Shown here piece by piece: positions 25,450 to 33,610 of a stretch of 64,000 nt of DNA (the first letter of the stretch is position 1; the number at the start of each line of letters is the position of its first letter). The translations under genes and the position numbers were made by a program. The stretch covers positions 1-64,000 of the forward strand of contig CALUIM010000002.1 of NCBI GenBank assembly GCA_944320725.1, read 5' to 3'. This DNA comes from an uncultured Coriobacteriaceae bacterium (GTDB taxonomy: Bacteria > Actinomycetota > Coriobacteriia > Coriobacteriales > Coriobacteriaceae). A model generated the notes under the pieces. That model was given only the letters and a program-made list of their open reading frames with translations. It searched no databases and was not told the origin of the DNA.

Positions 25450-25915
25450 CGAGTTCCTCCCATCTCTTCCTAATCTTCTGAAGCATGATGCCAAGTGATT
25501 CCTGCTCTTCGGGTGTGAGGCAGGTGAAGGCCTGGCTGCGGAACCGTTCGCGCGCAGCTTGGTCGAGCGCGGCCTCCCGTACGCCCTCATCGGTGAGCTT
25601 GATAATGAGCTGGCGCCGGTCTTCCGGGTTGCGGGTTCGCTCGATCAGACCCGCCGTTTCGAGTTTCGCCAATACCTCGGAAAGCGATCCGGGCTTGAGC
25701 TCGAAGAGCGTGCCCAGCTCCTGCTGGGAGATCTGACCGCCGCGTTTGGCGATCAAGCAGATAATCGGTGCCTTGCCCGAGCGCCCGCCGCCGTGAAAGT
25801 GCATGTAGTGCCCGCAATAGCCTAGGCCGGCAAGCAACTGACGAGCGCGCTCGTCAGCTTCGCTGGAGATTGCGTCTGCACGTTCGGGGGAGGCGCCATC
25901 ATTGGTCTCGCACAT
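25442..25915 (-). CDS. MarR-family transcriptional regulator
   Basis: This 157-aa winged-helix protein has the MarR pattern: ISQQELGTLFELKPGSLSEVLAKLETAGLIERTRNPEDRRQL holds the recognition helix and the DxRx wing (residues ~70-112, quoted in pieces: LKPGSLSEVLAKLE, NPEDRRQL). It is the first gene of the exporter operon, with 8-bp overlap, and so probably represses it and senses an exported compound. ATG 25915 was chosen because GGAGGGAGG lies 6 bases upstream; the in-frame ATG at 25921 abuts that site. The N-terminus has a HFHGGGRSGK loop that could bind a ligand or metal. Confidence 0.9.
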   Translation of the reverse strand: MCETNDGASPERADAISSEADERARQLLAGLGYCGHYMHFHGGGRSGKAPIICLIAKRGGQISQQELGTLFELKPGSLSEVLAKLETAGLIERTRNPEDRRQLIIKLTDEGVREAALDQAARERFRSQAFTCLTPEEQESLGIMLQKIRKRWEELDA

Positions 25916-25961
25916 GTTCATCCTCCCTCCGGTTACGTGATTGCATTTGTTGGACCAGAGA

Positions 25962-25989
25962 AGATTACTACGGTATGCCAAATAGTCAA
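25962..25989 (-). promoter_or_regulatory. Promoter of the MarR-ABC exporter operon
   Basis: On the minus strand TTGACT (25989-25984) and TAATCT (25967-25962) are 16 bases apart, ~45 bases upstream of the marR-like start. GGTACC and two direct CCAAAT copies overlap or flank the -35 and may serve as the operator, but no full MarR palindrome is clear. Confidence 0.6.
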
Positions 25990-26024
25990 GGTACCAAATG
26001 ATTAGGTTGCAAAATATTGACGCA

Positions 26025-26486
26025 TCAACGACAGGATGGGGACAGATGAGCCAGCAATCCCTTGCAGCCAGCGAGCACGTCGCGGTAGGTGGCATCAAAG
26101 TTCCCGGTATACCAAGGATCCGCTACATCGCCGGGATGGTCGGTCCAGTCGAGTAGGCGGCTGAGCTTGCCTGCGGGGTCGCTGTGCAAAATGCGCTTGA
26201 GGCCTCGGCGGTTCTCTGCGTCCATATATACGATGTGGTCCCAGCTGTCGTATTCTGCGCGCGTGATGATGCGCGAGCGGTGCGGTACCACGGGGATGCC
26301 CACCTCGTGCAGCTTGGCGACGGTCCCGTGATGCGGGGGATTGCCAATCTCCTCATAGCTCGTGGCTGCAGAGTCGATCTCGAATTCCTTTTCGAGATTG
26401 GCGCGGCGCACGAGCTCGGTCATGACGGATTCGGCCATGGTCGAACGGCAGATGTTGCCGTGACAGATGAATAGCACACGGTGCAT
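26025..26486 (-). CDS. Low-molecular-weight protein-tyrosine phosphatase
   Basis: The active-site P-loop CHGNICRS (C-x5-R-S) is at residues 8-15, and the general-acid Asp is in DVADPWYTG near the C-terminus. The 153-aa length is standard. This family removes phosphate from tyrosine in proteins and often acts on capsule or exopolysaccharide kinases, or as a redox-linked arginine phosphatase. No partner kinase is adjacent. It lies upstream of, and on the same strand as, the MarR operon but has a separate promoter between. Confidence 0.94.
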   Translation of the reverse strand: MHRVLFICHGNICRSTMAESVMTELVRRANLEKEFEIDSAATSYEEIGNPPHHGTVAKLHEVGIPVVPHRSRIITRAEYDSWDHIVYMDAENRRGLKRILHSDPAGKLSRLLDWTDHPGDVADPWYTGNFDATYRDVLAGCKGLLAHLSPSCR

Positions 26487-26523
26487 GGGGCCTCCCGATA
26501 ACTCAACACTACATGCAGCATTC

Positions 26524-26529
26524 TATAAT
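26524..26529 (+). promoter_or_regulatory. TATAAT -10 element for the zinc-ribbon gene
   Basis: A perfect TATAAT lies 50 bases before the GTG at 26579 in the gap divergent from the phosphatase gene. No good -35 hexamer is present at the expected distance. Confidence 0.5.
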
Positions 26530-26578
26530 GATGGCAAAGACGCACGTGGATGATCCGCGCCTGATGAGAGGGGGCACT

Positions 26579-27775
26579 GTGATTTGCCCGAACTGCCATA
26601 CCCCAATGGCCGATGACGCCCGTTTCTGCACGCAGTGTGGCACGAAGCTCGAGCCGCCTCAAGAGCAGAGCGCCTCGGAGGGCAAGAAGACTGCCCGTCA
26701 CGTTGCGATAATTGTAGCTGCATGCGCAATTGTTCTGATTGCTGTGGTTGGCCTTTGGTCATGGCGAGAGCATCAGCGCCAGGAGGAGCTTGCGCAGCAG
26801 GCGGCCTATGAATACGAGCGTCAATCGGTGACGATTCCTCTGCTTGTCGAGATATCGGGCTGGGATACGGCGGCGGGCGCCTCGCGACTTCCGATTCACG
26901 TGACAGGAGCCGATCTCGATGGCAACGAGGTCGATGAGACGTGCTACATCGATACGCAGGGCATGGGACTGGCTCTTTTGCAGGGAAGTTACACGCTGGC
27001 TGTTGCGGCGTCGCCCATCGGGGCAGACGGAACCATCTGGGCCGTGCCAGATAAAGCGCTCGCTATCGAGGTCACGCTCGAGGGCGCGACCACGCAAGAT
27101 GGCACGTCGCCGGCGTTCCAGCTGCAGGCCATCGAGGCGCAGGCGGTAACCGATTCAGAAATCGACGCGGCGGTCTCGTGCGCGGCAGGCGATCCTTCGG
27201 AAGACGCACCCGATGCCGACGCGCTCCGCGCGGCAGCCGTGGCGCGCCGCGATGAGGCGCTGCAGGCCGAGCAGGCCGAACAGCAGGAGCTTCTCGAGCA
27301 GCAGGCGCGTGAGGCGCGGCATGTAGTGGCAGCAAGTTACGAGCTGTACCTGCCCGAATACTGGGATGGCCGGGTAGATGTCGAGGTCTCTGGTGATAAC
27401 GTGACCGTCTACTCGCGTGCGTATCCGCGACTCGAGGTATGCCGGATCTTCGTGCAAAACGGTCCGTCCGACGTAATGGGCGACATTGGCAATGCGACTA
27501 TGGGCGACGTAGCGCTGGGCGGCGGACGCTATGCCTGCGTGTGGGCAACGCGCTGGGGATGGATCATCGCCGATGCCTATCGTCGCAACTCGACCAACCC
27601 TGCCGATTACTACAGCCAAGCCGAGGCAGACGAGATTGTCGACCTGCAAACGGGCGGCGCTACCACGTACGACGTCATACGCGAGGAGGTCGTCGCGTCG
27701 GGCTCGGGCTCTGCGGTGTTTCTCGTCGACGAGTTCATGCGCGAGCACGTAACGAACGCGATTCGCGCGCGGTAG
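26579..27775 (+). CDS. Zinc-ribbon single-pass membrane protein of unknown function
   Basis: The 398-aa protein opens with a C4 zinc ribbon (CPNC-x11-CTQC) at residues 3-20, has one membrane helix at ~43-61, a Gln/Glu-rich helical stretch at ~215-245, and a C-terminal domain (~250-398) with no family I recognise. The ribbon is probably cytoplasmic and the C-terminal part outside. Similar proteins are common in Coriobacteria and are usually left unnamed. The GTG at 26579 has GAGAGGGGG just upstream and places the ribbon at the extreme N-terminus, so I prefer it to ATG 26513. Confidence 0.78.
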   Translation: MICPNCHTPMADDARFCTQCGTKLEPPQEQSASEGKKTARHVAIIVAACAIVLIAVVGLWSWREHQRQEELAQQAAYEYERQSVTIPLLVEISGWDTAAGASRLPIHVTGADLDGNEVDETCYIDTQGMGLALLQGSYTLAVAASPIGADGTIWAVPDKALAIEVTLEGATTQDGTSPAFQLQAIEAQAVTDSEIDAAVSCAAGDPSEDAPDADALRAAAVARRDEALQAEQAEQQELLEQQAREARHVVAASYELYLPEYWDGRVDVEVSGDNVTVYSRAYPRLEVCRIFVQNGPSDVMGDIGNATMGDVALGGGRYACVWATRWGWIIADAYRRNSTNPADYYSQAEADEIVDLQTGGATTYDVIREEVVASGSGSAVFLVDEFMREHVTNAIRAR

Positions 27776-27900
27776 CGCTGCCGCGTGGGGCGCGCTGCGG
27801 TTTCATACGTGTTTCCTCTGCGTAGAAGCTGGCAAAGCGCGTGGCGGCGCGGTAAGCTAGCCGATTGTGCACGTAACTTTCTCGCATTAAGTTGCAAGGG

Positions 27901-27921
27901 GGAGGGAAATGGGTTCCCTCC
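27901..27921 (+). promoter_or_regulatory. Hairpin hiding the ribosome site and start of an upstream ORF
   Basis: GGAGGGAA (27901-27908) pairs perfectly with TTCCCTCC (27914-27921). The five-base loop is ATGGG, which holds the start codon of the 27909 ORF, and the 5' arm is its Shine-Dalgarno sequence. A weaker stem, AACTT/AAGTT, lies just upstream. Confidence 0.6.
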
Positions 27922-27977
27922 GGTTGCGCTGCACGGAAGGGGATATCAGCAAAACATCGCGGAAGGATCAACCATGA
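27909..27977 (+). CDS. Putative 22-residue upstream ORF overlapping the amino-acid-binding protein gene
   Basis: The ORF encodes a basic 22-residue peptide (it begins MGSLRLRC and ends KDQP). Its TGA overlaps the ATG of the downstream substrate-binding protein as ATGA, the classic arrangement for translational coupling. It has a strong AGGGGGAGG site, which is itself folded into a hairpin. Two signals, the site and the overlap, support translation. The peptide sequence has no known family. It may tune expression of the importer. Confidence 0.5.
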   Translation: MGSLRLRCTEGDISKTSRKDQP

Positions 27978-28900
27978 CGAGACCCACTTCAGCTGCGCAA
28001 CATCAACCACAGGCGCGTTTCACGCGCCGCGATTTTCTCAAGCTCTCCGGCTGCACGGCGGGCGTGGGCGGTCTCATGATCCTTTCGGGCTGCGGCCCGG
28101 CTGCGCAGGACGCTGGTACCACCACCGGCTCTGCGGCAGACGAGACGGCTGCTTCTGGGGTGCTCGGCGACGGCAAGACCCTGCGCGTGGGCATGGAGGC
28201 GGCCTACGCGCCGTACAACTGGCAGGTGTCCGAGGCATCCGACACCACGATTCCCATCGATAACGTGGACGGCGCCTATGCCGACGGGTATGACGTGCAG
28301 ATTGCCAAGCGCATTGCCGAGGGTCTTGGCATGGAGGCTGTTGCGGTAAAGCTCGACTTCTCCGCGCTCATCGACTCGCTCAACAACGGCCAGATCGACA
28401 TCGTGTGCGCCGGCATGTCCGTGGACCCCGAGCGCGCACAGTCGGCCGACTTCTCCGATTCCTATATCGACGACGACATCGTGCTCATCACCACGAGCGA
28501 TTCGCAGTACGCCGGCGCCACCACCTTCGCCGATCTTGCCGGTGCGTCGGTGCTTGGCCAGGCTGCCACGATGTTCGACGATGTTATTGAGCAGATTCCC
28601 GACGTCAACCACATGACGCCCGCCGAGACCGTGCCGCTTGTGGTGGAGAATCTCTCTAGCGGCACCTGCGATGTCATCACGTACTCGAAGCTCTCGGTGC
28701 CTCAGCTCCTCGAGACCTATCCCAACTTCGTGCAGCTCGAGATGACCGATACGTTCGAGGGCTCCACCATGCCCGACAACGCGGCGATCGCTAAGGGCCA
28801 GGACGACATCCTCGAGCAGATCAACGAGATTATCGGCGAGGTGTCCGAGCAGGAACGCCAGGAGATCTGGAACGAGTGCATGGAGCGCCAGCCCGCGTAA
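27974..28900 (+). CDS. Amino-acid ABC transporter substrate-binding lipoprotein
   Basis: The 308-aa precursor has a twin-arginine motif (TRRDFLKLSG) and a lipobox (LSGC), so it is probably a membrane-anchored lipoprotein. The mature part is a type II periplasmic-binding fold (SBP_bac_3): LRVGMEAAYAPYNW, GYDVQIAKRIAEGLGM and DIVCAGMSVDPERAQSADFS are typical of polar amino-acid receptors. The key Arg that binds the ligand carboxylate is expected in the SVDPERAQ segment. GGAAGGA precedes ATG 27974. It forms one unit with the permease and ATPase downstream. The ligand is not predictable. Confidence 0.92.
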   Translation: MTRPTSAAQHQPQARFTRRDFLKLSGCTAGVGGLMILSGCGPAAQDAGTTTGSAADETAASGVLGDGKTLRVGMEAAYAPYNWQVSEASDTTIPIDNVDGAYADGYDVQIAKRIAEGLGMEAVAVKLDFSALIDSLNNGQIDIVCAGMSVDPERAQSADFSDSYIDDDIVLITTSDSQYAGATTFADLAGASVLGQAATMFDDVIEQIPDVNHMTPAETVPLVVENLSSGTCDVITYSKLSVPQLLETYPNFVQLEMTDTFEGSTMPDNAAIAKGQDDILEQINEIIGEVSEQERQEIWNECMERQPA

Positions 28901-28906
28901 CAAGCT

Positions 28907-28960
28907 GGGGACAGGTCAAAACGTGTCACGCGACGTGGCGGGGTTTGACCTGCCCCCTTT
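28907..28960 (+). terminator. Hairpin between binding-protein and permease genes (partial terminator)
   Basis: GGGGACAGGTCAAA (28907-28920) pairs with TTTGACCTGCCCCC (28944-28957) with one A-C mismatch, followed by TTTCTTT. Such hairpins lower distal expression, giving more binding protein than permease. The palindrome could also be a dispersed repeat. Confidence 0.7.
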
Positions 28961-28984
28961 CTTTCAAGAATGAGGTTCATAGCA

Positions 28985-30253
28985 ATGGGTTCGACCCTGC
29001 AAGATTCACGGCTCGGACGCCTGCGTGCGTTCGTGCTTGATGACCATCGGTACGTGCTGCTGGGCACAAGCGTTGTCGCCGGCATCGGCATGCTGCTTTC
29101 CAGCTCGCCGCGCCCGGCGATGAGCTTTTTGGCGCACGTCTTTACGCTCGAGGTCGTGATGTACTACCTGCTGGTGGCATGGCTTGTGGTAAGCGTTGCC
29201 GCCTTGGTGTTCAAGCTTGTCCGCTGGCGCGACTACGCATCCGCGGCGCCGTTCACCAAGCCCGCTGTCCGCCGTGTGCTGCGGTATGCATCGTATGGCG
29301 TATGCGCGATCACGGCGGTGCTCGTGGTTGACCGCGTGGTGATGGGTGCCGCCTCGGCGTGGAGCGTCGCCATGGCGGGTGTCGCCGCCGGCCAGCGCCC
29401 CGATGCAATGCTCGAGAGCATGTTCTACATCCTCTACCAGGGCCGCCAGACCTTCATCACCGGTCTTACCACCACGGTGGAGCTCGCGGTCTTCGGTACC
29501 GTCATCGCCTTTTTCCTGGCGCTGCTGCTGGTGTTTTGTCGTATTCAGACCGTTGACCGGCCGGATAACGACTTCGTTCGCTTCTGGAAGGTTGTAGGCG
29601 CGGGCTTTGCCAAGGTGTACAGCACCGTGGTGCGCGGCACGCCTATGATGGTCCAGGCCATGGTGATCTATTTCGGCGTCTTCGGGCTCTTCCGCATGAC
29701 GAGCCTCACCACCACGCAGATCAACAGCATCTGGACCACGTTTTTGGCGGGCTTGGTAACCATCACGCTCAACTCGACCGCCTATATGATGGAGGTGCTG
29801 CGCGGCGGCATCGCTTCGGTGGACAAGGGCCAAATGGAGGCGGCGCGCAGCCTGGGCCTTTCGCAGTGGCAGGCTATGCGCAAAGTGGTGTTCCCGCAGG
29901 GCATCAAGTACTCGATCCCGGGCCTTTCAAACGAGCTCGTCATCAACATCAAGGATTCGTCGGTGCTTTCTGTGATCGGCACGTTCGACCTCATGTTCGC
30001 AACCACCACGGTTGCCGGTATCTACTACCAGCAGTTCCAGACCGCGCTCATCACAAGCGTGGTGTACCTGGTGCTCACGATGCTTGCCTCGTGGCTGCTG
30101 GGCAAGTTTGCCAAGCGCTTCGACGTAACGCCCGGCCCGGTAATGGGCACCTCCGACCTCAAGGTGGAGCGTGATGACGAGACGGTGTCCGCGCTGCCCG
30201 CGCGCGACAACAAGCGGCATCGCCGCCGCGCCTCAACCGGGGAGGGGAGATAG
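28985..30253 (+). CDS. Amino-acid ABC transporter permease
   Basis: The 422-aa protein contains the HisM/GlnP-type permease domain. [20 protein letters not shown] starts it at about residue 158, and [21 protein letters not shown] is the EAA loop that docks the ATPase. About four helices precede this core, which is long for the family, and a basic tail of ~45 residues follows. ATG 28985 has GAGGTT 7 bases upstream; the earlier in-frame ATG at 28970 lacks a site. Confidence 0.92.
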   Translation: MGSTLQDSRLGRLRAFVLDDHRYVLLGTSVVAGIGMLLSSSPRPAMSFLAHVFTLEVVMYYLLVAWLVVSVAALVFKLVRWRDYASAAPFTKPAVRRVLRYASYGVCAITAVLVVDRVVMGAASAWSVAMAGVAAGQRPDAMLESMFYILYQGRQTFITGLTTTVELAVFGTVIAFFLALLLVFCRIQTVDRPDNDFVRFWKVVGAGFAKVYSTVVRGTPMMVQAMVIYFGVFGLFRMTSLTTTQINSIWTTFLAGLVTITLNSTAYMMEVLRGGIASVDKGQMEAARSLGLSQWQAMRKVVFPQGIKYSIPGLSNELVINIKDSSVLSVIGTFDLMFATTTVAGIYYQQFQTALITSVVYLVLTMLASWLLGKFAKRFDVTPGPVMGTSDLKVERDDETVSALPARDNKRHRRRASTGEGR

Positions 30254-30255
30254 CT

Positions 30256-31023
30256 ATGTCAGCTGAAATGCGCGCCGCGCATGCGGCCGAGCCCATGGTC
30301 CGCATCGAGGGTCTGCGCAAGAGCTTCGGCGACCTCGAGGTTCTGCGCGACATCAATCTCGACATTATGCCTGGCCAGGTGGTCACGATCATTGGCGCCT
30401 CTGGCTCGGGTAAATCGACGCTGTTGCGTTGCATCAACCTGCTTGAGACGCCCGATGCGGGTCATGTGTGGTTCCATGGCGCCGACCTTGCGGCCGAGCA
30501 CGTCGACGTGAACCGTCTGCGCGAGAAGATCGGCATGGTGTTCCAGGGCTTCAACCTGTTCAACAACATGAACGTACTCGACAACTGCACGCTTGCGCCC
30601 GTGACCCTCAAAAAATGCGCCAAGGCCGAGGCTGAGCAGATTGCACTCGGGCACCTCGAGTCGGTGGGGCTCGGCGGCTTTGCCCACGCCGATGTCAATA
30701 CGCTTTCGGGCGGCCAGAAGCAGCGCGTCGCCATTGCCCGCGCCCTCTGCATGCAGCCCGACCTCATGCTGTTCGATGAGCCCACCTCCGCGCTCGATCC
30801 CGAGATCGTGGGCGAGGTGCTCGAGGTCATGCGGCGTCTTGCGGCTGAAGGCATGACGATGGTCGTGGTCACGCACGAGATGTCGTTCGCGAAAAACGTG
30901 TCGGATCGCGTGGTCTTCATGGACAAGGGCGTCATTGCCGAGCAGGGTTCGCCGGCAAAGATGTTCTCTGCGCCTGAACAGCCCCGTACGCGCGAGTTTT
31001 TGGCGCGCTATCTCGAGGACTAA
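30256..31023 (+). CDS. Amino-acid ABC transporter ATP-binding protein
   Basis: This 255-aa GlnQ/HisP-type ATPase powers the importer encoded just upstream. Walker A is GASGSGKST, the Q-loop is MVFQGFNLF, the signature is [15 protein letters not shown], Walker B is [12 protein letters not shown] and the switch His is in VVTHEM. It starts 2 bp after the permease stop, with GGGGAGGGGAG as ribosome site inside the permease end. All motifs are intact. Confidence 0.95.
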   Translation: MSAEMRAAHAAEPMVRIEGLRKSFGDLEVLRDINLDIMPGQVVTIIGASGSGKSTLLRCINLLETPDAGHVWFHGADLAAEHVDVNRLREKIGMVFQGFNLFNNMNVLDNCTLAPVTLKKCAKAEAEQIALGHLESVGLGGFAHADVNTLSGGQKQRVAIARALCMQPDLMLFDEPTSALDPEIVGEVLEVMRRLAAEGMTMVVVTHEMSFAKNVSDRVVFMDKGVIAEQGSPAKMFSAPEQPRTREFLARYLED

Positions 31024-31122
31024 CCAAGCACGCATATTGCGCGATAATGGGTGCAACCGGCGCGATGCGGCACCGCATGGCGCATCGTGTTGCGACAACA
31101 TCCTCAAGAGGAAGGGGCGGCC

Positions 31123-32007
31123 ATGTCCGATATCGTAACCATTGCCTCCGGCGACCTTGCAGCGCGCATCGATCCTGCGGGCGCGCAGCTCACGAGTCTC
31201 GCATATGGCGGCGTTGAGTATCTGTGGCAGGCCGACCCCCGCTGGTGGAATCGCCATGCACCGGTGCTCTTCCCCATCGTGGGCGTGTTGCGCAACAACG
31301 AGGCGACGTCTGCCCAGGGGCCGGTCAAGCTCGCGCGCCACGGCCTTGCACGCAACTACGAGCATAGAATCGTGGAGCAGCGTGACGATACGGTGACGTT
31401 TGAGCTTACCGATACGGCCGAAACCCGCGAGGTCTTCCCGTATGCGTTCAAGCTCAACATGTCCTATACGCTTACCGGCCCGCAAACGCTTAAGCAGGCA
31501 TTTCGCGTTGAAAACACCGGCGATGTCGACCTGCCGTTCTCGGTGGGTGGGCACCCGGCGTTCAACGTGCCTGTTCCGGGTTGCGATGAGACGTGGGAAG
31601 ACTATGAGCTCGTGTTTGCCGAGCCTTGGACCTACGATTCGCCCACCATTGCGGGGCCCGGCCTGCTTACCTACGACGTGGTGAATCCCATCGTGCGCGA
31701 CGCGGATCGCATGCCGCTTACCCGAGAGGCGTTCCGCTTCGATACCATCATGCTCGAGAACGTGCCCGGCAATACGGTTACCCTGCGCGGGCGCACAAGC
31801 GGCCACGGTGTGCGCGTCGATTTCGAGGGATTCCCGTATCTGGGTGTTTGGGCCGGCGAGGGCGATGCGCCGTTTGTTGCACTTGAGCCCTGGACCGGCC
31901 ACGCTACGCTCGACACCGAAGACGACGTGCTTGAGCACAAGCGCAACATCACCATCCTTGCGCCTGGCGAGGTCTTCGAGCGCGCGTTCACCGTCACCGT
32001 GCTGTAG
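31123..32007 (+). CDS. Aldose 1-epimerase family protein (LacX-like)
   Basis: The 294-aa galactose-mutarotase-fold protein interconverts alpha and beta anomers of sugars or sugar phosphates. GAQLTSLAYGGVEYLWQ, the ARHGLAR segment with a catalytic-type His, FSVGGHPAFNVP with the second His, and the late VALEPWTG with Glu fit the LacX/YeaD branch. GAGGAAGGGG precedes ATG 31123. It may be a separate unit from the importer, as 100 bp divide them. Confidence 0.88.
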   Translation: MSDIVTIASGDLAARIDPAGAQLTSLAYGGVEYLWQADPRWWNRHAPVLFPIVGVLRNNEATSAQGPVKLARHGLARNYEHRIVEQRDDTVTFELTDTAETREVFPYAFKLNMSYTLTGPQTLKQAFRVENTGDVDLPFSVGGHPAFNVPVPGCDETWEDYELVFAEPWTYDSPTIAGPGLLTYDVVNPIVRDADRMPLTREAFRFDTIMLENVPGNTVTLRGRTSGHGVRVDFEGFPYLGVWAGEGDAPFVALEPWTGHATLDTEDDVLEHKRNITILAPGEVFERAFTVTVL

Positions 32008-32111
32008 TTTCCGCGCGGGCTAGGTGCTGCCCGCGCGTGAGCGCTATGCCCGTGCGCCCGGGACCCCGCTTGCACGGCGCCTGCGCCGACTCGTGCTGCG
32101 CCACGCTTTCA

Positions 32112-32217
32112 CGTTGTGTGTGGCGGGTCCTCGTGTTGTGTGTGTGAAAAGCTCATCTTAAACCCCTGAGACGGCGTTTTGCCACACATAACGCGCGAGG
32201 CCACCACACATAACGCG
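32112..32217. repeat. Long inverted repeat built from four copies of a 12-mer
   Basis: The motif CGTTRTGTGTGG occurs at 32112-32123 and 32134-32145 on the plus strand, and inverted at 32182-32193 and 32204-32215. Within each arm the copies start exactly 22 bp apart. As RNA the arms form a ~33-bp stem with a ~36-nt loop; the A/G differences become G-U pairs. It lies between the epimerase gene and the prfA promoter. No T run follows, so it is not an ordinary terminator. Confidence 0.85.
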
Positions 32218-32290
32218 GCGACGGGGCCGTTTGGGCTGCGGCGGCACCGTCTTGTGGCGGAGGAGATAATCTGTTGCTGCCGGTGCCCGC

Positions 32291-32318
32291 TTGCCCTGCG
32301 TGATCGAGCGGGTATCAT
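32291..32318 (+). promoter_or_regulatory. Promoter of prfA leader
   Basis: TTGCCC (32291-32296) and TATCAT (32313-32318) are 16 bases apart. Transcription would begin near 32325, just ahead of the ribosome site of the 32343 leader ORF. Confidence 0.6.
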
Positions 32319-32342
32319 GGATGGTCGAGAGAAAGGGAGCGC

Positions 32343-32369
32343 ATGTATCTGAAATTCGACATGTTCTAG
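32343..32369 (+). CDS. Putative leader peptide 1 upstream of prfA
   Basis: The eight-residue ORF MYLKFDMF ends in TAG. AAAGGGAG lies just upstream, and the promoter above would place it at the start of the mRNA. Release factor 1, encoded by prfA, is the factor that reads UAG, so slow release at this codon could feed back on prfA. Bases 32353-32360 inside the ORF can pair with 32415-32422, which links its translation to downstream RNA folding. This is inference from position. Confidence 0.45.
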   Translation: MYLKFDMF

Positions 32370-32378
32370 CTGGGTGAT

Positions 32379-32465
32379 ATGCACCTCGACCGCTGCGCGC
32401 GGTCGCCCTCTACCGTCGAATTGCATCCGCCGGCGCCCATGCGCCCATGCGGATATCAGAGATAA
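32379..32465 (+). CDS. Putative upstream ORF 2 before prfA
   Basis: A 28-codon ORF begins 9 bases after the first leader's TAG, with GGGTGAT ahead of it, and ends in TAA. Its stop overlaps the prfA ribosome site (TAAGGA). It contains a stem CGACCGC/GCGGTCG (32387-32405). The peptide is Pro/Arg-rich and unrecognised. Evidence is positional only. Confidence 0.3.
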   Translation: MHLDRCARSPSTVELHPPAPMRPCGYQR

Positions 32466-32474
32466 GGAATCATC

Positions 32475-33542
32475 ATGCGCGACAAGCTGGAAAAACTCAT
32501 CGCTGCCTACGAGGAGCTCGAGAAGAAGCTCGCCGATCCTTCTGTGGCCTCCGACATCAAGGAGTACACGCGACTCAACAAGGAGTACGCGCACCAGACC
32601 CCGTTGGTAACGGCGGCCCGCGAGTACCTGGCTGCCCTCGATGACATCGAGGCTGCCAAGGAGATGCAGCACGATACGAGCGACCCCGATGAGAAGGCGA
32701 TGCTCCAGGAGGATATCGCCGCGAACGAGGCCAAGCTTCCCAAGCTCGAGGAAGACATCAAGTTCATGCTCATCCCGGGCGACCCCAACGACGAGAAGAA
32801 CACCATCGTGGAGATTCGCTCCGCTGCCGGCGGCGACGAGGCCGCCATCTTCGCGGGCGATTTGTTCAAGATGTACGAGCGCTTCTGCACGGCCCGGGGC
32901 TGGAAGCTCGAGGTGCTCGATGCAAGCCCCAGCGAGGCCGGCGGCTTCAAGTCTATCGAGTTCAAGGTCTCGGGCGACAAGGTCTACTCGGTCATGAAGT
33001 ACGAAAGCGGCGTGCACCGTGTGCAGCGCGTTCCCAAGACCGAGAGCCAGGGTCGCATCCAAACCTCGACGGCGACCGTGGCGGTGCTGCCCGAGGCGGA
33101 CGAGATTGACATTCAGATTGACCAGTCCGACCTGCGCATCGACACCTACTGCGCGTCGGGCCCCGGCGGCCAGTGCGTGAACACCACGTATTCGGCGGTG
33201 CGCATCACCCATCTGCCCACCAACACCGTGGTGCAGTCGCAGGAGCAGCGCAGCCAGATCCAGAACCGCGAGGTCTGCATGCAGATGTTGCGTGCCCGCC
33301 TCTATGAGATGGAGCTCCAGAAGCAGCAGGCCGAGCTTGGCGCCGAGCGCGCCAGCCAGATCGGCCACGGCAACCGCTCCGAGAAGATCCGCACGTACAA
33401 CCAGCCGCAGGACCGCGTGACCGACCACCGCATCGGGTTCAACTCCACCTACAACGGCGTGTTGCTGGGCGATCAGCTGAGCACGGTGATCGACGCGCTC
33501 GCCGCGGCCGATCGTGCCGAGAAGCTCGCGCAGGCGGTATAG
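32475..33542 (+). CDS. prfA: Peptide chain release factor 1
   Basis: RF1 ends translation at UAA and UAG. SGPGGQCVNTTYSAVR contains the GGQ that triggers peptide release, and PKT in RVPKTESQGR is the PxT stop-codon recognition motif. At 355 aa it is standard length. AAGGA at 32464-32468 precedes ATG 32475. Most bacteria place prmC, which methylates the GGQ glutamine, next; here a DUF362 gene follows after a hairpin. Confidence 0.96.
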   Translation: MRDKLEKLIAAYEELEKKLADPSVASDIKEYTRLNKEYAHQTPLVTAAREYLAALDDIEAAKEMQHDTSDPDEKAMLQEDIAANEAKLPKLEEDIKFMLIPGDPNDEKNTIVEIRSAAGGDEAAIFAGDLFKMYERFCTARGWKLEVLDASPSEAGGFKSIEFKVSGDKVYSVMKYESGVHRVQRVPKTESQGRIQTSTATVAVLPEADEIDIQIDQSDLRIDTYCASGPGGQCVNTTYSAVRITHLPTNTVVQSQEQRSQIQNREVCMQMLRARLYEMELQKQQAELGAERASQIGHGNRSEKIRTYNQPQDRVTDHRIGFNSTYNGVLLGDQLSTVIDALAAADRAEKLAQAV

Positions 33543-33551
33543 TCCGTATTT

Positions 33552-33576
33552 AAGCCGGCGTCGCCTGCGCCGGCTT
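33552..33576 (+). terminator. Hairpin after prfA (weak terminator)
   Basis: AAGCCGGCG pairs perfectly with CGCCGGCTT (9 bp), 10 bases after the prfA stop. No T run follows, so termination is probably partial. Confidence 0.5.
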
Positions 33577-33610
33577 GCGTTATACGCCATACCATCGAGA
33601 GGGGAAGCCC

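Noticed and set aside
30259-31938. Long minus-strand ORF opposite the importer ATPase and epimerase genes
   Set aside because: It mirrors two well-supported plus-strand genes, has His/Arg-rich low-complexity sequence typical of antisense reading in GC-rich DNA, and lacks any domain.
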